From Candidatus Contendibacter sp. (lineage in GTDB: Bacteria > Pseudomonadota > Gammaproteobacteria > Competibacterales > Competibacteraceae): a stretch of 64,000 nt of DNA. Position numbers and translations under genes: made by a program. The stretch covers positions 1 through 64,000 of the forward strand of contig JARSSP010000024.1 of the NCBI GenBank assembly GCA_029624675.1, in the 5' to 3' direction. Of this stretch, positions 1-11,523 are shown piece by piece. Under the pieces are notes generated by a model. It was not told where the DNA came from. It was given only the letters and a program-made list of their open reading frames with translations, and did no database searches. Each line of letters starts with the position of its first letter. The first letter of the stretch is position 1.

Positions 1-130
1 GGTCGGTTTCCTGGAACTTGCGGTCGGTTTCCTGGAACTTGCGGTCGGTTTCCTGAGACTGCTCCCGCAGCAGGCGGTCGGTTTCCTGGAACAATGCCCA
101 GATGTCGTCAAGTGTTGCTGTCGTATTCAT
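1..130 (-). CDS. DUF3782-type coiled-coil protein, N-terminal part (cut by window edge)
   Basis: The minus strand opens with ATG at 130 and reads about 43 residues to the window edge without a stop. After a short start (MNTTATLDDIWALF) it becomes heptads of the type QETDRKF, encoded by a 21-bp unit repeated almost exactly at positions 1-50. GGAAAGG lies about 10 bases upstream as a ribosome site. Proteins of this kind, usually annotated DUF3782, have an N-terminal coiled coil followed by a PD-(D/E)XK-like nuclease fold. Only the coiled coil is visible here, so the family call rests on the N-terminal pattern. The remaining gene lies outside the window. Confidence 0.6.
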   Translation of the reverse strand, partial: MNTTATLDDIWALFQETDRLLREQSQETDRKFQETDRKFQETD

Positions 131-450
131 GGGGTTGGACCTTTCCAAGGTAGCCATGTTACGGGACATTATATGCCGCTCGGCTTCATCGCCCACGAAT
201 ACCATCGCTTAGCGGGATGCCTATCTGTAACCGCCCAAATCTCCTGGTGGTTTTACCCTGTATCGATGGGTTTCGTTCCGCAACCCATCCTACAGCCCAT
301 TGGTTTTTCGTAGGATGGGTTGAGCGTAGCGAAACCCATCATTGTGTTATCCTTTCTTTCAGATATCTTTTTTATCGTATAGCAAAGTTGCGACTGAGGT
401 TTTGATATGTTATAAATCAGATATCTCTTTTGGAGTATAGGATTGAAACC
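131..450. other. Intergenic region with divergent flanks
   Basis: About 320 bases between the divergent coiled-coil gene and the first ATPase gene. It holds the REP-like inverted repeat at 265-340 and then an AT-richer stretch (350-430) that probably contains the promoter for the ATPase pair. I could not pick a convincing -35/-10 pair. Short reading frames here are not credible genes. Confidence 0.6.
265..340. repeat. REP-like inverted repeat
   Basis: Two arms, GATGGGTTTCG...CCCATCCTAC at 265-292 and its near reverse complement at 311-340, face each other across an 18-base loop. This GATGGGTTTCGC/GCGAAACCCATC type of palindrome is a recurrent intergenic element in many gammaproteobacteria. 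It could form a hairpin in RNA or a cruciform in DNA. It is non-coding and sits alone here. Confidence 0.7.
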
Positions 451-1629
451 ATGACGCTCGTCCCCTTCTATGGCAATGCTGTGTCTGGTAACCAACGCTT
501 TGACCGGCCCGCGCTACAGAACAAGCTGCTGCGCACGCTGGCGAGCAGCGGCGGCGTCAAGATGTTCGGCCTGCGCCGCATCGGCAAATCGACCCTGCGC
601 TGCTACGTCATCGAGCAGATGGAACAAGCGAAAAAGCCTGTGGCGTTTGTCGATGCCCAGGGCCTGAAATCGATTCAGGATTTGCTTGGCGAACTGCTCG
701 GCGCGCTGCCCAGGGAGTCGGACCTGAAAGGTCGCGTGCTCAGTTTCATCGCCAAGGACAGCCCGATCCGAAAGGCGCTGGAGGCGTTGGCGAGCGGCAC
801 CAAAACCGGTGAGGCGCTCGTATCGGCGTATTGGCGGGAGGCGTACAACGGTATCCGCGACGCCTTGCGCGCGACCAAGACGCCGCCGCTGCTGGTCATC
901 GACGAATTCTCGTTCTTGTTGAAGAACATCCTGGAACAAAACCTGAAGGAGGGGCGAGAGGAAATCGATCAACTGCTGGCCGCGATGCGCGAATGGCGCG
1001 AAGCGGGCATGAAGATGCTGCTGACCGGCTCCATCGGCGTCACCGCCCTGTCGCGCCGCTATGGGCTCGGCCGCGAGCACCTCAACGACTTGCTGCCCTT
1101 CGAGGTGCCGGAACTCACCGAGGACGAAGCGCGCGAGTTCATCCACCAAGCGACGGCGCAACCCTCCCAAGGCCGCTGGACCGAGGAGCATACGGGCGAA
1201 TTTCTCCGGCAGTCCGGCGTGCTCTATCCGAGTTTTCTGGTCAAGGGTCTGCTGGAAATCGGCGTCGCATCGCCCCCGCCACCGGACGCCTTCGCCAAGA
1301 TCTTCGCCAGCAGCGTGCGTCCGGTCCTGCACGAGGATTTCTATAACCAGTTCAACAAGCGATTCAAGTTTTACGGCGAGATCGACAAGGAGGGGCAAAG
1401 AAAGCTGGTGGTGCCGGTCCTGAAACGGATCATGGAGGCGGCGGACGGAACCCGGCTGGACGACCTGGAGTTGGCCGACGGCTACTCCCGCGTCGATCTG
1501 GCCGAGTTCCTGGATATGCTGGTCGAGGATGGCTTCATCCACTTCACCGAGGACGCCGACGCGAACCGGACCTGGGTGCCGGCTTCAAGGCTGGCCTCGC
1601 TGTGGTGGAAGCGGTCGCGGCTAGCCTGA
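451..1629 (+). CDS. P-loop ATPase of the archaeal-ATPase/AAA type with C-terminal winged helix
   Basis: A 392-residue protein. Walker A is GLRRIGKS (about residues 40-47) and Walker B is LLVIDEF (about 147-153). A C-terminal segment of about 70 residues (DGTRLDDLELADGYS...) looks like a winged helix, the usual layout of PF01637-type ATPases. The ATG at 451 is preferred to an upstream in-frame TTG at 430 because AGGA lies 7 bases ahead of it. The stop overlaps the start of the next ATPase gene (TGATG), so the two are translationally coupled. Such ATPases often act in toxin-antitoxin-like or STAND-like sensing systems. No substrate can be named, and the partner gene is the best clue to its role. 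Confidence 0.75.
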   Translation: MTLVPFYGNAVSGNQRFDRPALQNKLLRTLASSGGVKMFGLRRIGKSTLRCYVIEQMEQAKKPVAFVDAQGLKSIQDLLGELLGALPRESDLKGRVLSFIAKDSPIRKALEALASGTKTGEALVSAYWREAYNGIRDALRATKTPPLLVIDEFSFLLKNILEQNLKEGREEIDQLLAAMREWREAGMKMLLTGSIGVTALSRRYGLGREHLNDLLPFEVPELTEDEAREFIHQATAQPSQGRWTEEHTGEFLRQSGVLYPSFLVKGLLEIGVASPPPPDAFAKIFASSVRPVLHEDFYNQFNKRFKFYGEIDKEGQRKLVVPVLKRIMEAADGTRLDDLELADGYSRVDLAEFLDMLVEDGFIHFTEDADANRTWVPASRLASLWWKRSRLA

Positions 1630-4604
1630 TGAACGCACCCGCTGATCCCCTCGTCCAGACCTTCATGACCCATCGGATGAGCGACGCGGTCATCCGCGCG
1701 CTCGCCACCGACCGCGAACAGGAGACCGGGCGGATCATGGACGCCGTCCGGCGCAGCCTCGCCGCCGCGCCGGGCGCCTTGCAGCACATCGTGATCTATG
1801 GCCCCCGCGGCTTCGGCAAATCCTTCGTCGCCCGTCTGGTGCAGATCGAGACCGCAGAGCTCGCCGCCGCGCGGGGCCTGCCCCTGCCCTTCGTGCTGCT
1901 GCCGGAGGAGCAGCACAACCTGACGCGCAATCCGCACGCGCTCCCGGCCTATATCGCCCACAAGGTCGCCGACCTGCGCACCGGCGAGGATCGAAGCTGG
2001 GCGGGGGCGATGTTCCAGTGGCCCGATCCCGAGAAAGAGGCCCGCCAGTGGGACGAGGCCGTCGATCAACTCGAACGCGAACTCGATCTGTCCTTGTCGG
2101 CGGGCCAAGGCATGGCCGTGGTGGTGATCGAGAACTTCGATGTTCTCCTCGCCAACGTCTTCAAGGAGGATGCCGCCGAACAGCGCCTGCGCAAGTGGCT
2201 GGATCGTCCGCGCAACCGCGTCATGCTGATCGCCACGGCCACCGGCTCGGTGGATATGGACTACGACCGTCCCCTGTTCCAGGCCTTTCAGTCGATCCGT
2301 CTGGAACCCTGGTCGCAGGAGAGCTGCATCCACTATTTCAACCGCCGCCGCGCGGCGGAGGCGCTGGCGCCCCTGGATGGGGCGGCGGAGGCCAAGGCGC
2401 GGGCGGTGGCCGACTTCATCGGCGGCAACCCGCGCCTGGCGCAACTCCTGGCCGAGGTGCTGGAGACCCAGGACGCCTTGTCGGTCGCCGCCACCATGAA
2501 CGCCCTGGCGGACAAGCTGGCGGACTATTACCGGCGCCGCATCGAGGATCTGCCCGCCCTGGCCCAGGGCCTGTTCGATGCGCTGCTGCGGGGCGGCGAG
2601 CCGGCGTCGCAAACCGAGTTGGCCCAGCGGGTCGGCGCGGGGGGGCAGAACGCCATCGCTCGGGTGATGCAGGATTTACAGCGCGCCGACATCATCCGGG
2701 GTGTGCCCGCGCTGGACGGCCGCGAAACCCTCTACCGGGTCACCGACCGGGTGTTCGCCCACTTCTACCGCCTGCGCCAGGGCCAGCAGCTCGCGCTGCA
2801 CACACCGCTCGCCACCATTCTGGATTTCCTGCGCGCCTTCTACTCGCGGGACGAACAACGGGCGCAGGCGATGCGGCACCTGAACGCGGGCCAGCCCGCC
2901 GAGGCGCGAATCTTCGCCGACTTGGCCCGGGAAGGCGCGCCGACGGGCCATGGGTTCAAGGGCTACTTTGGGTATTTCGACCGGCGACTGCGGCGGATCG
3001 CAAGCTGCTGCGCCGAGGCGCTTCCTGTGCCGCTCGACGCGATCTTGCGGGAGGTGCAGGAATATCCGGAGAACATCGCCGATCAAGTTCACCAGTGGGA
3101 GCCAGCGACGCCCATCGCCAAGGCCGCCGCCGCCAGCATCGCCGCCCAGGCCCTGGCCCGCATGGGCTTAGTGGACCAGGCCGAGGCGCGGCTGGGCGGG
3201 GCTATCGACGAGAACCCGGACCCGGCGGCGCGACTGCTGCTCCAGTGCGAGCGGGGTAGTTTGCTGGACCACCTGAGGGGAGACAGGGCCGCCGCGATCC
3301 GCTGTTGGGCCACGGCCGGCGCAACCAACCCGGACGAACTGCCCGCATCCTTGGGCGCCCTGGCCCTGCGCTGTCGCGCCTATGCGCTCGGCGCGTCGGG
3401 CCAGCACCAGGAGGCCATCGCGACGGCGCGGCAGGCCGCCGCCCTGGCGGCCCAGGCGGGGGCTGTGGGCGCACAGGCCGAGGCCCTGCGCCTGGCCGCC
3501 TGGTCCCTCGGCGAGGCGGGCCAGCACGGGGAGGCCATCGGGATGGCGCGGCAGGCCGCCGCCCTGGCGGCCCAGGCGGGGGATGTGCGCGAACAGGCCG
3601 AGGCCCTGCGCCATGCCGCCTGGTCCCTCGGCCAGTCGGACCAGCACCAGGAGGCGATCGCGACGGCGCGGCAGGCCGCCGCCCTGGCGGCCCAGGCGGG
3701 GGATGTGGGCGCACAGGCCCAGGCCCTGCGCCTGGCCGCCTTTTCCCTCGGCAAGGCGGGCCAGCACGGGGAGGCCATCGGGATGGCGCGGCAGGCCGCC
3801 GCCCTGGCGGCCCAGGCGGGGGATGTGGGCGAACAGGCCTGGGCCCTGGGCCTGGCCGCCTTTTCCCTCGGCGAGGCGGGCCAGCACGGGGAGGCTATTG
3901 CCCTCGCCCTGGAGGCGTTCGCCCTCGCTCGATCCATAGGGGAGCGCTTCACCATGGGGTATGCGGCCATTACCGCCATCCGGGCGGCGGCGCAAGTACC
4001 CGCGCCCGGAGCCGGCGACGCCTTTGCCACTTGGGTGGCGGAGGATGAAAAAACGCCGCAAGACGAAAAAGAACCCGATTGGAGACAATGGCTTGAAGAG
4101 TTTTTTGTAGCCGCCACCCGAGCGTGCGCTTGGGAAACCTTGGACAAGCTACTCGAAACTTATTTGGATCGCTTGCCCAGCAGATACTTCTTCTGGCCTA
4201 ACGTCGGTGCGGCCATCGCTAGGGTGGCGACGGCAGAAGGCCGGGCAGCGGGCTTCGAATCCGCCCGGAGCGTATTGCCGCGCGTGGTTCGCCTTTGTAG
4301 CCTGCGCCGGAATCGCAACCTTTCTCTGAATTCCGCGCTTTCCGATATCGTGTCCGCCTTTGCGCGGGATTGCCGGGATGCGGGGTTGATCCGTGACGTG
4401 GCGGGATTGTTGACCCCGGAATTGGCCCTGGATGCGCCCAAGCTGGCATTCCTGCTGCGGGTGCTCGCGCAAGTGGACGAAGCGAAGAACCCGCAGGCGG
4501 TGCTAGCGCGGATGGACCCGGACATCGCGCTGTGGGTGCGGCGCATCCGCGACCTGCCCGAACCGACCGAAAAGCCGCGCCGTCGCCGAACGCGAAACGG
4601 GTGA
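1629..4604 (+). CDS. STAND-like P-loop ATPase with winged helix and TPR-like repeats
   Basis: A 991-residue protein starting at the ATG that overlaps the previous stop. Order seen: Walker A GPRGFGKS (about 58-65), acidic Walker-B-like strand VVVIENFDVLL (about 165), a winged-helix segment around 335-390, then alpha-helical repeats. Residues about 575-760 are five near-identical 40-residue units (QHQEAIATARQAAALAAQAG...), each with the two-helix look of a tetratricopeptide repeat. The C-terminal 220 residues are helical and less repetitive. NTPase + winged helix + TPR is the classic STAND layout, in which the repeats sense a ligand and the NTPase oligomerises. No effector domain is visible, so the signal output is unknown. 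The coupled upstream ATPase is the likely partner. Confidence 0.7.
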   Translation: MNAPADPLVQTFMTHRMSDAVIRALATDREQETGRIMDAVRRSLAAAPGALQHIVIYGPRGFGKSFVARLVQIETAELAAARGLPLPFVLLPEEQHNLTRNPHALPAYIAHKVADLRTGEDRSWAGAMFQWPDPEKEARQWDEAVDQLERELDLSLSAGQGMAVVVIENFDVLLANVFKEDAAEQRLRKWLDRPRNRVMLIATATGSVDMDYDRPLFQAFQSIRLEPWSQESCIHYFNRRRAAEALAPLDGAAEAKARAVADFIGGNPRLAQLLAEVLETQDALSVAATMNALADKLADYYRRRIEDLPALAQGLFDALLRGGEPASQTELAQRVGAGGQNAIARVMQDLQRADIIRGVPALDGRETLYRVTDRVFAHFYRLRQGQQLALHTPLATILDFLRAFYSRDEQRAQAMRHLNAGQPAEARIFADLAREGAPTGHGFKGYFGYFDRRLRRIASCCAEALPVPLDAILREVQEYPENIADQVHQWEPATPIAKAAAASIAAQALARMGLVDQAEARLGGAIDENPDPAARLLLQCERGSLLDHLRGDRAAAIRCWATAGATNPDELPASLGALALRCRAYALGASGQHQEAIATARQAAALAAQAGAVGAQAEALRLAAWSLGEAGQHGEAIGMARQAAALAAQAGDVREQAEALRHAAWSLGQSDQHQEAIATARQAAALAAQAGDVGAQAQALRLAAFSLGKAGQHGEAIGMARQAAALAAQAGDVGEQAWALGLAAFSLGEAGQHGEAIALALEAFALARSIGERFTMGYAAITAIRAAAQVPAPGAGDAFATWVAEDEKTPQDEKEPDWRQWLEEFFVAATRACAWETLDKLLETYLDRLPSRYFFWPNVGAAIARVATAEGRAAGFESARSVLPRVVRLCSLRRNRNLSLNSALSDIVSAFARDCRDAGLIRDVAGLLTPELALDAPKLAFLLRVLAQVDEAKNPQAVLARMDPDIALWVRRIRDLPEPTEKPRRRRTRNG
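3361..3930 (+). repeat. 120-bp tandem repeats encoding TPR-like units
   Basis: The pattern returns exactly every 120 bases at 3361, 3481, 3601, 3721 and 3841. Stretches such as GGCAGGCCGCCGCCCTGGCG are identical between copies. Two unit subtypes alternate: one ending in QHQEAIATARQ and one in QHGEAIGMARQ. The nucleotide identity is higher than protein function needs, which points to recent duplication or ongoing unequal recombination and therefore variable copy number. Confidence 0.9.
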
Positions 4605-4628
4605 CGACACGGCAACCAGGAGGCTTCC

Positions 4629-5429
4629 TCACCGGGCCAGAAAGGGTTCCATCGCTGTCATGGACGCCTGCCAGAGCGCCTCGGCCAGGCGCGCGTCGCG
4701 GGCGATGGCCATAGGTCGGGCCGGCCGGCTGTCGATGAAATACTGGCCAGTCACGGCGCGAACGGCGTCCGCCGTCGCCAGATAGACCGAAGTTCGGGCG
4801 CCATCGGTGATGGACGCGCCACCTCGGGAAAACCCACTGCGCAGCAACTTGGTCTCGATCACTCCCGGATGCAGGCAGTTGGCGGTCGTCGCCGTGCCGG
4901 CCAACCGCTTAGCCAGCGCCTGGGTGAACAGGATATTCGCCAGTTTCGAGGTGGCGTAGGCGGTGTAGCCGTCGAACCGGCGGGCGAAGGTCAGGTCGTT
5001 CAAGTCCAGCCGGCCGCCCTGATGGGCGACGGAGCTGACCGTAACGATCCGACCCTGGGGGCTGGCCTGGACCGTCGCCAGCAGCGCCTGGGTCAGCAGA
5101 AAGGGCGCGAAGTGATTGACCGCCAGGGTCATCTCAAATCCATCCGGGGTCAGGCGGCGCTGATGCTCGTACACCCCGGCGTTGTGGATCAGAACGTCGA
5201 GCGCCGGAACCTGCTGGCGGACCTGGTCGGCCAGCGCCAACACCTGGCGCATCTCGGCCAGGTCGCCCCAGACCGGCACGGCGGTTAGCGTATCGAGGGC
5301 CTGGATCGTCTGTTGCGCCCGCTCCAGGGTGCGCCCGTGCAGCAACACCCGATGGCCTTGCGCCAGCAACTGCCGCGCGGTTTCCCGACCGATGCCGTCG
5401 GTCGCGCCGGTGATGAGGATGGTTTTCAT
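4629..5429 (-). CDS. Short-chain dehydrogenase/reductase
   Basis: A 266-residue classical-type SDR. The N-terminal cofactor motif is TGATDGIG (residues 7-14), NAG occurs in HNAGVY, a catalytic serine sits in VTVSSVA and the catalytic pair is YATSK. The overall look (GDLAEMRQV, LAVNHFAPFLLT) resembles retinol-dehydrogenase/WW-oxidoreductase-like members, which reduce carbonyls with NADP(H). The natural substrate cannot be read from sequence. It converges with the ATPase gene (24-base gap) and lies 49 bases beyond the SNF2 gene on the same strand, so it may be the last gene of a SNF2-SDR transcript. Confidence 0.85.
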   Translation of the reverse strand: MKTILITGATDGIGRETARQLLAQGHRVLLHGRTLERAQQTIQALDTLTAVPVWGDLAEMRQVLALADQVRQQVPALDVLIHNAGVYEHQRRLTPDGFEMTLAVNHFAPFLLTQALLATVQASPQGRIVTVSSVAHQGGRLDLNDLTFARRFDGYTAYATSKLANILFTQALAKRLAGTATTANCLHPGVIETKLLRSGFSRGGASITDGARTSVYLATADAVRAVTGQYFIDSRPARPMAIARDARLAEALWQASMTAMEPFLAR

Positions 5430-5478
5430 GGTGGTGTCGCCCGCTCGTTCGTTCGCGAAAAGGGAAAAAAGCTCCCGC

Positions 5479-8400
5479 CTACCCGGCCTCTTGCAGCAGC
5501 CTTAGCAGATCATCCGCCGAAATCCGGCCACCCGTGCCGGTTCCCTCCAACAACTGCTCCGCCAAGTCCCGCTTCTGGTGGTGCAGGGCGACGATCTTCT
5601 CCTCGATGGTGCCCTGGGCCACCAGCCGGTAGATGGTCACCGGCCGCTGCTGGCCGATGCGGTGCGCCCGATCCGACGCCTGATCCTCCACCGCCGGATT
5701 CCACCACGGGTCCATGTGGATGACGAAATCGGCGGCGGTCAAGTTCAGCCCCAGGCCGCCCGCCTTCAGGCTGATCAGGAACACGTCGCCCCGACCGGCC
5801 TGGAAAGCGTCCACGCTTCGCTTACGTTCATTAGCCGGCGTGCTCCCGTCCAGATACTGATAAGCCACCTTCTTGCGGTCCAGCAACTCGCGGAGGATGG
5901 CCAGATGATCGACGAACTGGCTGAACACCAAAGCCTTGTGCCGGTTTTCCAGCAACTCGTCGAGAATCTCCTCGAACGCCGCCAGCTTGGCCCCTGGCAG
6001 GTCGGTCTCCGGCAGCGCCAGCTTGGGATGGCAACAGGCCCGGCGCAGCTTCATGATCTCGGCGAGAATCCAGAACGACTTCTGGCTGTCGGTGTCGGCC
6101 ATCTTGGCCAGTCGCTCCAAGGATTGCTGGCGCAACGCCTCGTACAGGGCCGCTTCCTCCGGCCCCAATTCCACCCGCCGCAGAATTTCGGTGCGCGCCG
6201 GCAGCGCCTCCAACACCTCGGATTTCAGTCGGCGCAGGATGAAGGGTTGAATCAGTTGCTTGAGCCGGTGGCGGGCTTGGACGTCCTGATCCCGCTCGAT
6301 GGGCGTGGCGAAGCGCTGGTTGAAACGGTCCAGGGAACCCAACAAGCCCGGATTGATGAAGCGGAACAGGTTCCACAACTCGCCCAGGTGGTTTTCAATG
6401 GGGGTGCCGGTGGTCATCATCCGAAAATCGCCGCGCAGTTCCATGGCCGCCTGGGAGCGCTTGGTGGTCATGTTCTTGATGGCCTGCGCCTCGTCGAGCA
6501 CGATGGTCCGCCATTCCCGGCTCGCCAGCCGTTCCACTTCCTGCTGCAACAGGCCATAGCTGCAAATCAGCAGGTCGAACGGTCCCAGCCGCGCCAGGGT
6601 CTGCTCGCGGTCGCCGCCGCCGAACAGGATCGGATTCAGGGTCGGCGTGAACCGGCGGATTTCATCCACCCAGTTCAGGCAGACCGAGGTCGGCGCGACT
6701 ACCAGAGCCGGCCCCTCCTGCGCCCGGCTCAGGATCAGCGTCAGCGCCTGCACCGTCTTGCCCAGCCCCATGTCGTCGGCCAGACAGGCGCCCACGCCCC
6801 AGTGCGCCAGCCGCGCCAGCCACTCGAAACCTTGCGACTGGTAGTCCCGCAGCTCGGCTTGCAAGGTCGAGGGAATCGCCGGTTGCAGCGCCTCGGCCTC
6901 GCGTAGCCGCTGAATCTGGGCTTTCCATTCGGCGTCGGCGCGCACCGATCCCGCCTCGGCGGTGAGTGGTTCCAGCATTTGGGCCGTCAGCGGGTGAAAC
7001 CGTACCCCCTTGGCACCCAGCTCGCCGAAGCCGCGCAATTCCTCCAGCCGGCGCCGAAACTCGTCAGTCAGGGCCAGAAACTGGCCCTGACCCAGTGGCA
7101 GGAACCGGCCCGGCGCCCGCTCGAGCAGTTCCAGCAACTGACGCATGTTGAACACCTGCTCGTCCAGGCGCAGTTCGCCGTCGAGGTCGAACCAGTCCCG
7201 GTGACGCTTGATGCTCAGGCGAAGCTGGCCGAGGGTCGCGGGATGGCTGACCTTGAATTTCTCGCCCTCCGGCCATTCCAGCACCACCTGATCGCCCAGG
7301 GCTTGCAGTTCCAGCAACGCCTCCAGGCAGGCTTCCGGATCGGGCAAAATCCATTCGCCGCCAACGGTGGGCTGACGGGACAGGCTGGGCACGCCGGTCA
7401 CGACTTGCGCCACCCGCCGCCGCTCCAGTTTCAGATCGCGTCGGGCCTGCACCCGCTTACCGTCAATCTCGGCGATCACCCACTCGCCGCCGGCGCCGGG
7501 CCGGTATGAGGGACCACCGGTGGCGAACGGCCGCACCCGCAGTTCGAGCTTCAAGCCCTCGCCGAAGGGCAGCAGATGAACGTGGGGCAGGGAATCGGCG
7601 GCCACTTCCTCCAGATTCTCCACGCCGCCGCCGATACTCGACTGCACGGTCACCAGGTTCGCCAGGGCCGCCACCGTTTCCAGCACGCGGGCCTTGGCCG
7701 CGCCGGGCACCAGCAGACCGTCGCCCAGAATCGTCATCACCTGCTTGTGCGCCTCGTTGAATACGATGACCTTGAGCCGGGTCGGCGTCTCCTTGACCAC
7801 CTTCACCGACTCGATGGCGGTTGCCTGGGGCGACAGTTCCAGCCGCCACTGCGAACCCTGCGGGGTGATCAGCAACTCCGGCTCACCCTTGACCAGGTCC
7901 ACCCGTACGCCCGGCGTATCCTCCCAGAAAACCAGGGGATGCCCCACCAGCAGCTGCAACGCCCGGTCGGTATCGATTGCGTAGCTGGTCTGGCCGTAAT
8001 AGCCGCTGTAGTCCACGCGCACCGTGGAACAGATTTCGCGGTCCTGAGGGGTGAGAAAATCCAGTTTTTCCGCGTGGTGCAGCCGCTTGAGCGCCACCGG
8101 CCGGCCCTGGGTCCATTGGCCTCGGGCATCGCGTTTCTGCTCGCGTGGGCTGATCGTGCAGCTTCCGCTCTTGTGCCAACTGATCCACCACACCAGCCGC
8201 GTCGCCGACGCCGCCGTGGGTTCCGCTCCGGTCTGGGTCAGTTCCAGCAGCGCGTTCAGCGCGTGCTCCCAGGGTTCCCTGAGTTGGAACAGGCGGGCGA
8301 GACGTCGACCGCCATCCCCCGCCGCCGACGCGTTGTCTTGCTGATTGCCCAGCCACCGCAGCAATTCACCCAGTTCCGCCGCGAACCAGCGATAGCCATG

Positions 8401-9609
8401 CTCCTGGGCGACGTTCAGCAACGGCGTCGCCAAATTGCGCAAGGCTTGCGAGTCAGCGGCCTTCAGCCAGAACAGCACCAGCAGTTGGAACAAGCGGTCG
8501 AGCGCCGGCAGCGGAGCGCTCAGGTCCGGGGCCGCGATTTTCTGAAGCTGGCCCTGCTGGACTTCCACCACCTGCCACAGATTCCGATAGAGACCGGGAT
8601 AGGCATAGCGCGCGCCCTTGTCGAACACCGGCGCCATCATGTCCAAAGACTGACGCAGGCGGGCGGGCGTGTTGCTGGCCAGCAGCGCCAGAATGAAAAA
8701 CACCCCGGCCAGATGATCGAAGAAAATCTTGCGCTTGCCGGTCCGCTTGCGGAGCAGCTTCAGCGCGGCCTCGTAATGCTGGATGGCGTCCTCATTCTTC
8801 CCATCCAGAAACGCCAGCCAGCCACGCAAGGCTTCGCTGTAGTCCGTCGGCTGCGGAGCCAGATATTGCCGAGCTTTCGCCGGCTCGCCGCGCAACAGCG
8901 CCTGTTCCGCCAGATAATAACGCAGCGCGTCGGCGCAACGATTCGCGGCCAGCAGGTTCTCTGCCAAGGCGATGAGTTCGTCCGCCGGTTCGAAGCGCCG
9001 CGCCGCCGCCGCGAAGATAGCGGCCAGCGCCTCGCCCAGCAACTCATCCGACAGCGCGCGTAGACCGTCGGCGTCGAACGGGTTATTGAAGATCAACAAC
9101 CAAGGTGGGTATTGCGCCACATCAGCGGGGTAGCTTTTGGCGCAAGCTTCCAGAATCCGTTGCATGCGCGCCATGTCGCCCCGGTAAAAAGCGATGCGTA
9201 ACTCGCGCAGCGCCTGTCGGTAGCCGCGAAAATAAAAATAATCGTCCCAGCCGGAGATCTTGATCACTTCCTGCACCGCCTTGGCCATGCTCTCGAAGCG
9301 GCCTTCCCGCACCGCCCGGCGCGTGATGTCCTCGACGATCAGGCGATGGCAAAGCCACTGGCTGTTGGCCTTGACCACTAGTTTGCTGCTGACCAGCCGG
9401 TCCAGCAGGGGCATCAGGCCCGGTTGTGGAAAACCCTTGGATTTGATTTGCGGCGCGTCGCAGCGGCGCGCGCAGTCGGCCAGCGCGGTTTTCCCCACTT
9501 CCTCGTAAATCACCGACAGCAATTGCAGGACCGCTTGTTCGAGCGGAAGCAGGGCTTCGTAGGCGTCGAGCAGGGACTGGCGCAGGGTTTGGTCGTCGGC
9601 CGTGGACAT
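5479..9609 (-). CDS. SNF2-family DEAD/DEAH-box helicase-like ATPase
   Basis: A 1376-residue protein. The C-terminal 450 residues hold the SNF2 motor: DDMGLGKTVQ (Walker A, about 948), APTSVCLNW, LDEAQAIKN (DEAH-type box, about 1040), TGTPIENHLGELW, then the second RecA lobe with SQFVDHL, LISLKAGGLGLNLTAAD and DRAHRIGQ (motif VI). The first about 850 residues are helical and hydrophobic-rich with short TPR-like stretches, and a middle part resembles the SNF2-associated N-terminal regions of bacterial HepA/RapA-unlike enzymes. The protein probably translocates on double-stranded DNA or remodels protein-DNA complexes. Large bacterial SNF2 proteins also occur in defence islands (for example DISARM), but no partner methylase or nuclease is next to it. 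Confidence 0.9.
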   Translation of the reverse strand: MSTADDQTLRQSLLDAYEALLPLEQAVLQLLSVIYEEVGKTALADCARRCDAPQIKSKGFPQPGLMPLLDRLVSSKLVVKANSQWLCHRLIVEDITRRAVREGRFESMAKAVQEVIKISGWDDYFYFRGYRQALRELRIAFYRGDMARMQRILEACAKSYPADVAQYPPWLLIFNNPFDADGLRALSDELLGEALAAIFAAAARRFEPADELIALAENLLAANRCADALRYYLAEQALLRGEPAKARQYLAPQPTDYSEALRGWLAFLDGKNEDAIQHYEAALKLLRKRTGKRKIFFDHLAGVFFILALLASNTPARLRQSLDMMAPVFDKGARYAYPGLYRNLWQVVEVQQGQLQKIAAPDLSAPLPALDRLFQLLVLFWLKAADSQALRNLATPLLNVAQEHGYRWFAAELGELLRWLGNQQDNASAAGDGGRRLARLFQLREPWEHALNALLELTQTGAEPTAASATRLVWWISWHKSGSCTISPREQKRDARGQWTQGRPVALKRLHHAEKLDFLTPQDREICSTVRVDYSGYYGQTSYAIDTDRALQLLVGHPLVFWEDTPGVRVDLVKGEPELLITPQGSQWRLELSPQATAIESVKVVKETPTRLKVIVFNEAHKQVMTILGDGLLVPGAAKARVLETVAALANLVTVQSSIGGGVENLEEVAADSLPHVHLLPFGEGLKLELRVRPFATGGPSYRPGAGGEWVIAEIDGKRVQARRDLKLERRRVAQVVTGVPSLSRQPTVGGEWILPDPEACLEALLELQALGDQVVLEWPEGEKFKVSHPATLGQLRLSIKRHRDWFDLDGELRLDEQVFNMRQLLELLERAPGRFLPLGQGQFLALTDEFRRRLEELRGFGELGAKGVRFHPLTAQMLEPLTAEAGSVRADAEWKAQIQRLREAEALQPAIPSTLQAELRDYQSQGFEWLARLAHWGVGACLADDMGLGKTVQALTLILSRAQEGPALVVAPTSVCLNWVDEIRRFTPTLNPILFGGGDREQTLARLGPFDLLICSYGLLQQEVERLASREWRTIVLDEAQAIKNMTTKRSQAAMELRGDFRMMTTGTPIENHLGELWNLFRFINPGLLGSLDRFNQRFATPIERDQDVQARHRLKQLIQPFILRRLKSEVLEALPARTEILRRVELGPEEAALYEALRQQSLERLAKMADTDSQKSFWILAEIMKLRRACCHPKLALPETDLPGAKLAAFEEILDELLENRHKALVFSQFVDHLAILRELLDRKKVAYQYLDGSTPANERKRSVDAFQAGRGDVFLISLKAGGLGLNLTAADFVIHMDPWWNPAVEDQASDRAHRIGQQRPVTIYRLVAQGTIEEKIVALHHQKRDLAEQLLEGTGTGGRISADDLLRLLQEAG

Positions 9610-9726
9610 GGCAAATGGATGCGTGGTATTGAAATCGTGGCGTCAAGCGGATCAGCGCGGGTACGCCGGGGGAATTGGAAAGGCTACACTTTAGGTAAAA
9701 TTGTGGGAAGTTTAGTGTAAAACCCC

Positions 9727-11523
<1,797 letters not shown>

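Noticed and set aside
1..60. Tandem 21-bp units at the window start as a CRISPR array or satellite
   Set aside because: They translate on the minus strand as QETDRKF heptads from a good ATG at 130, have no spacers, and continue a coding frame.
3361..3930. 120-bp repeats as a CRISPR or a non-coding satellite
   Set aside because: The period is a multiple of 3, there are no unique spacers and the frame runs through as a protein repeat.
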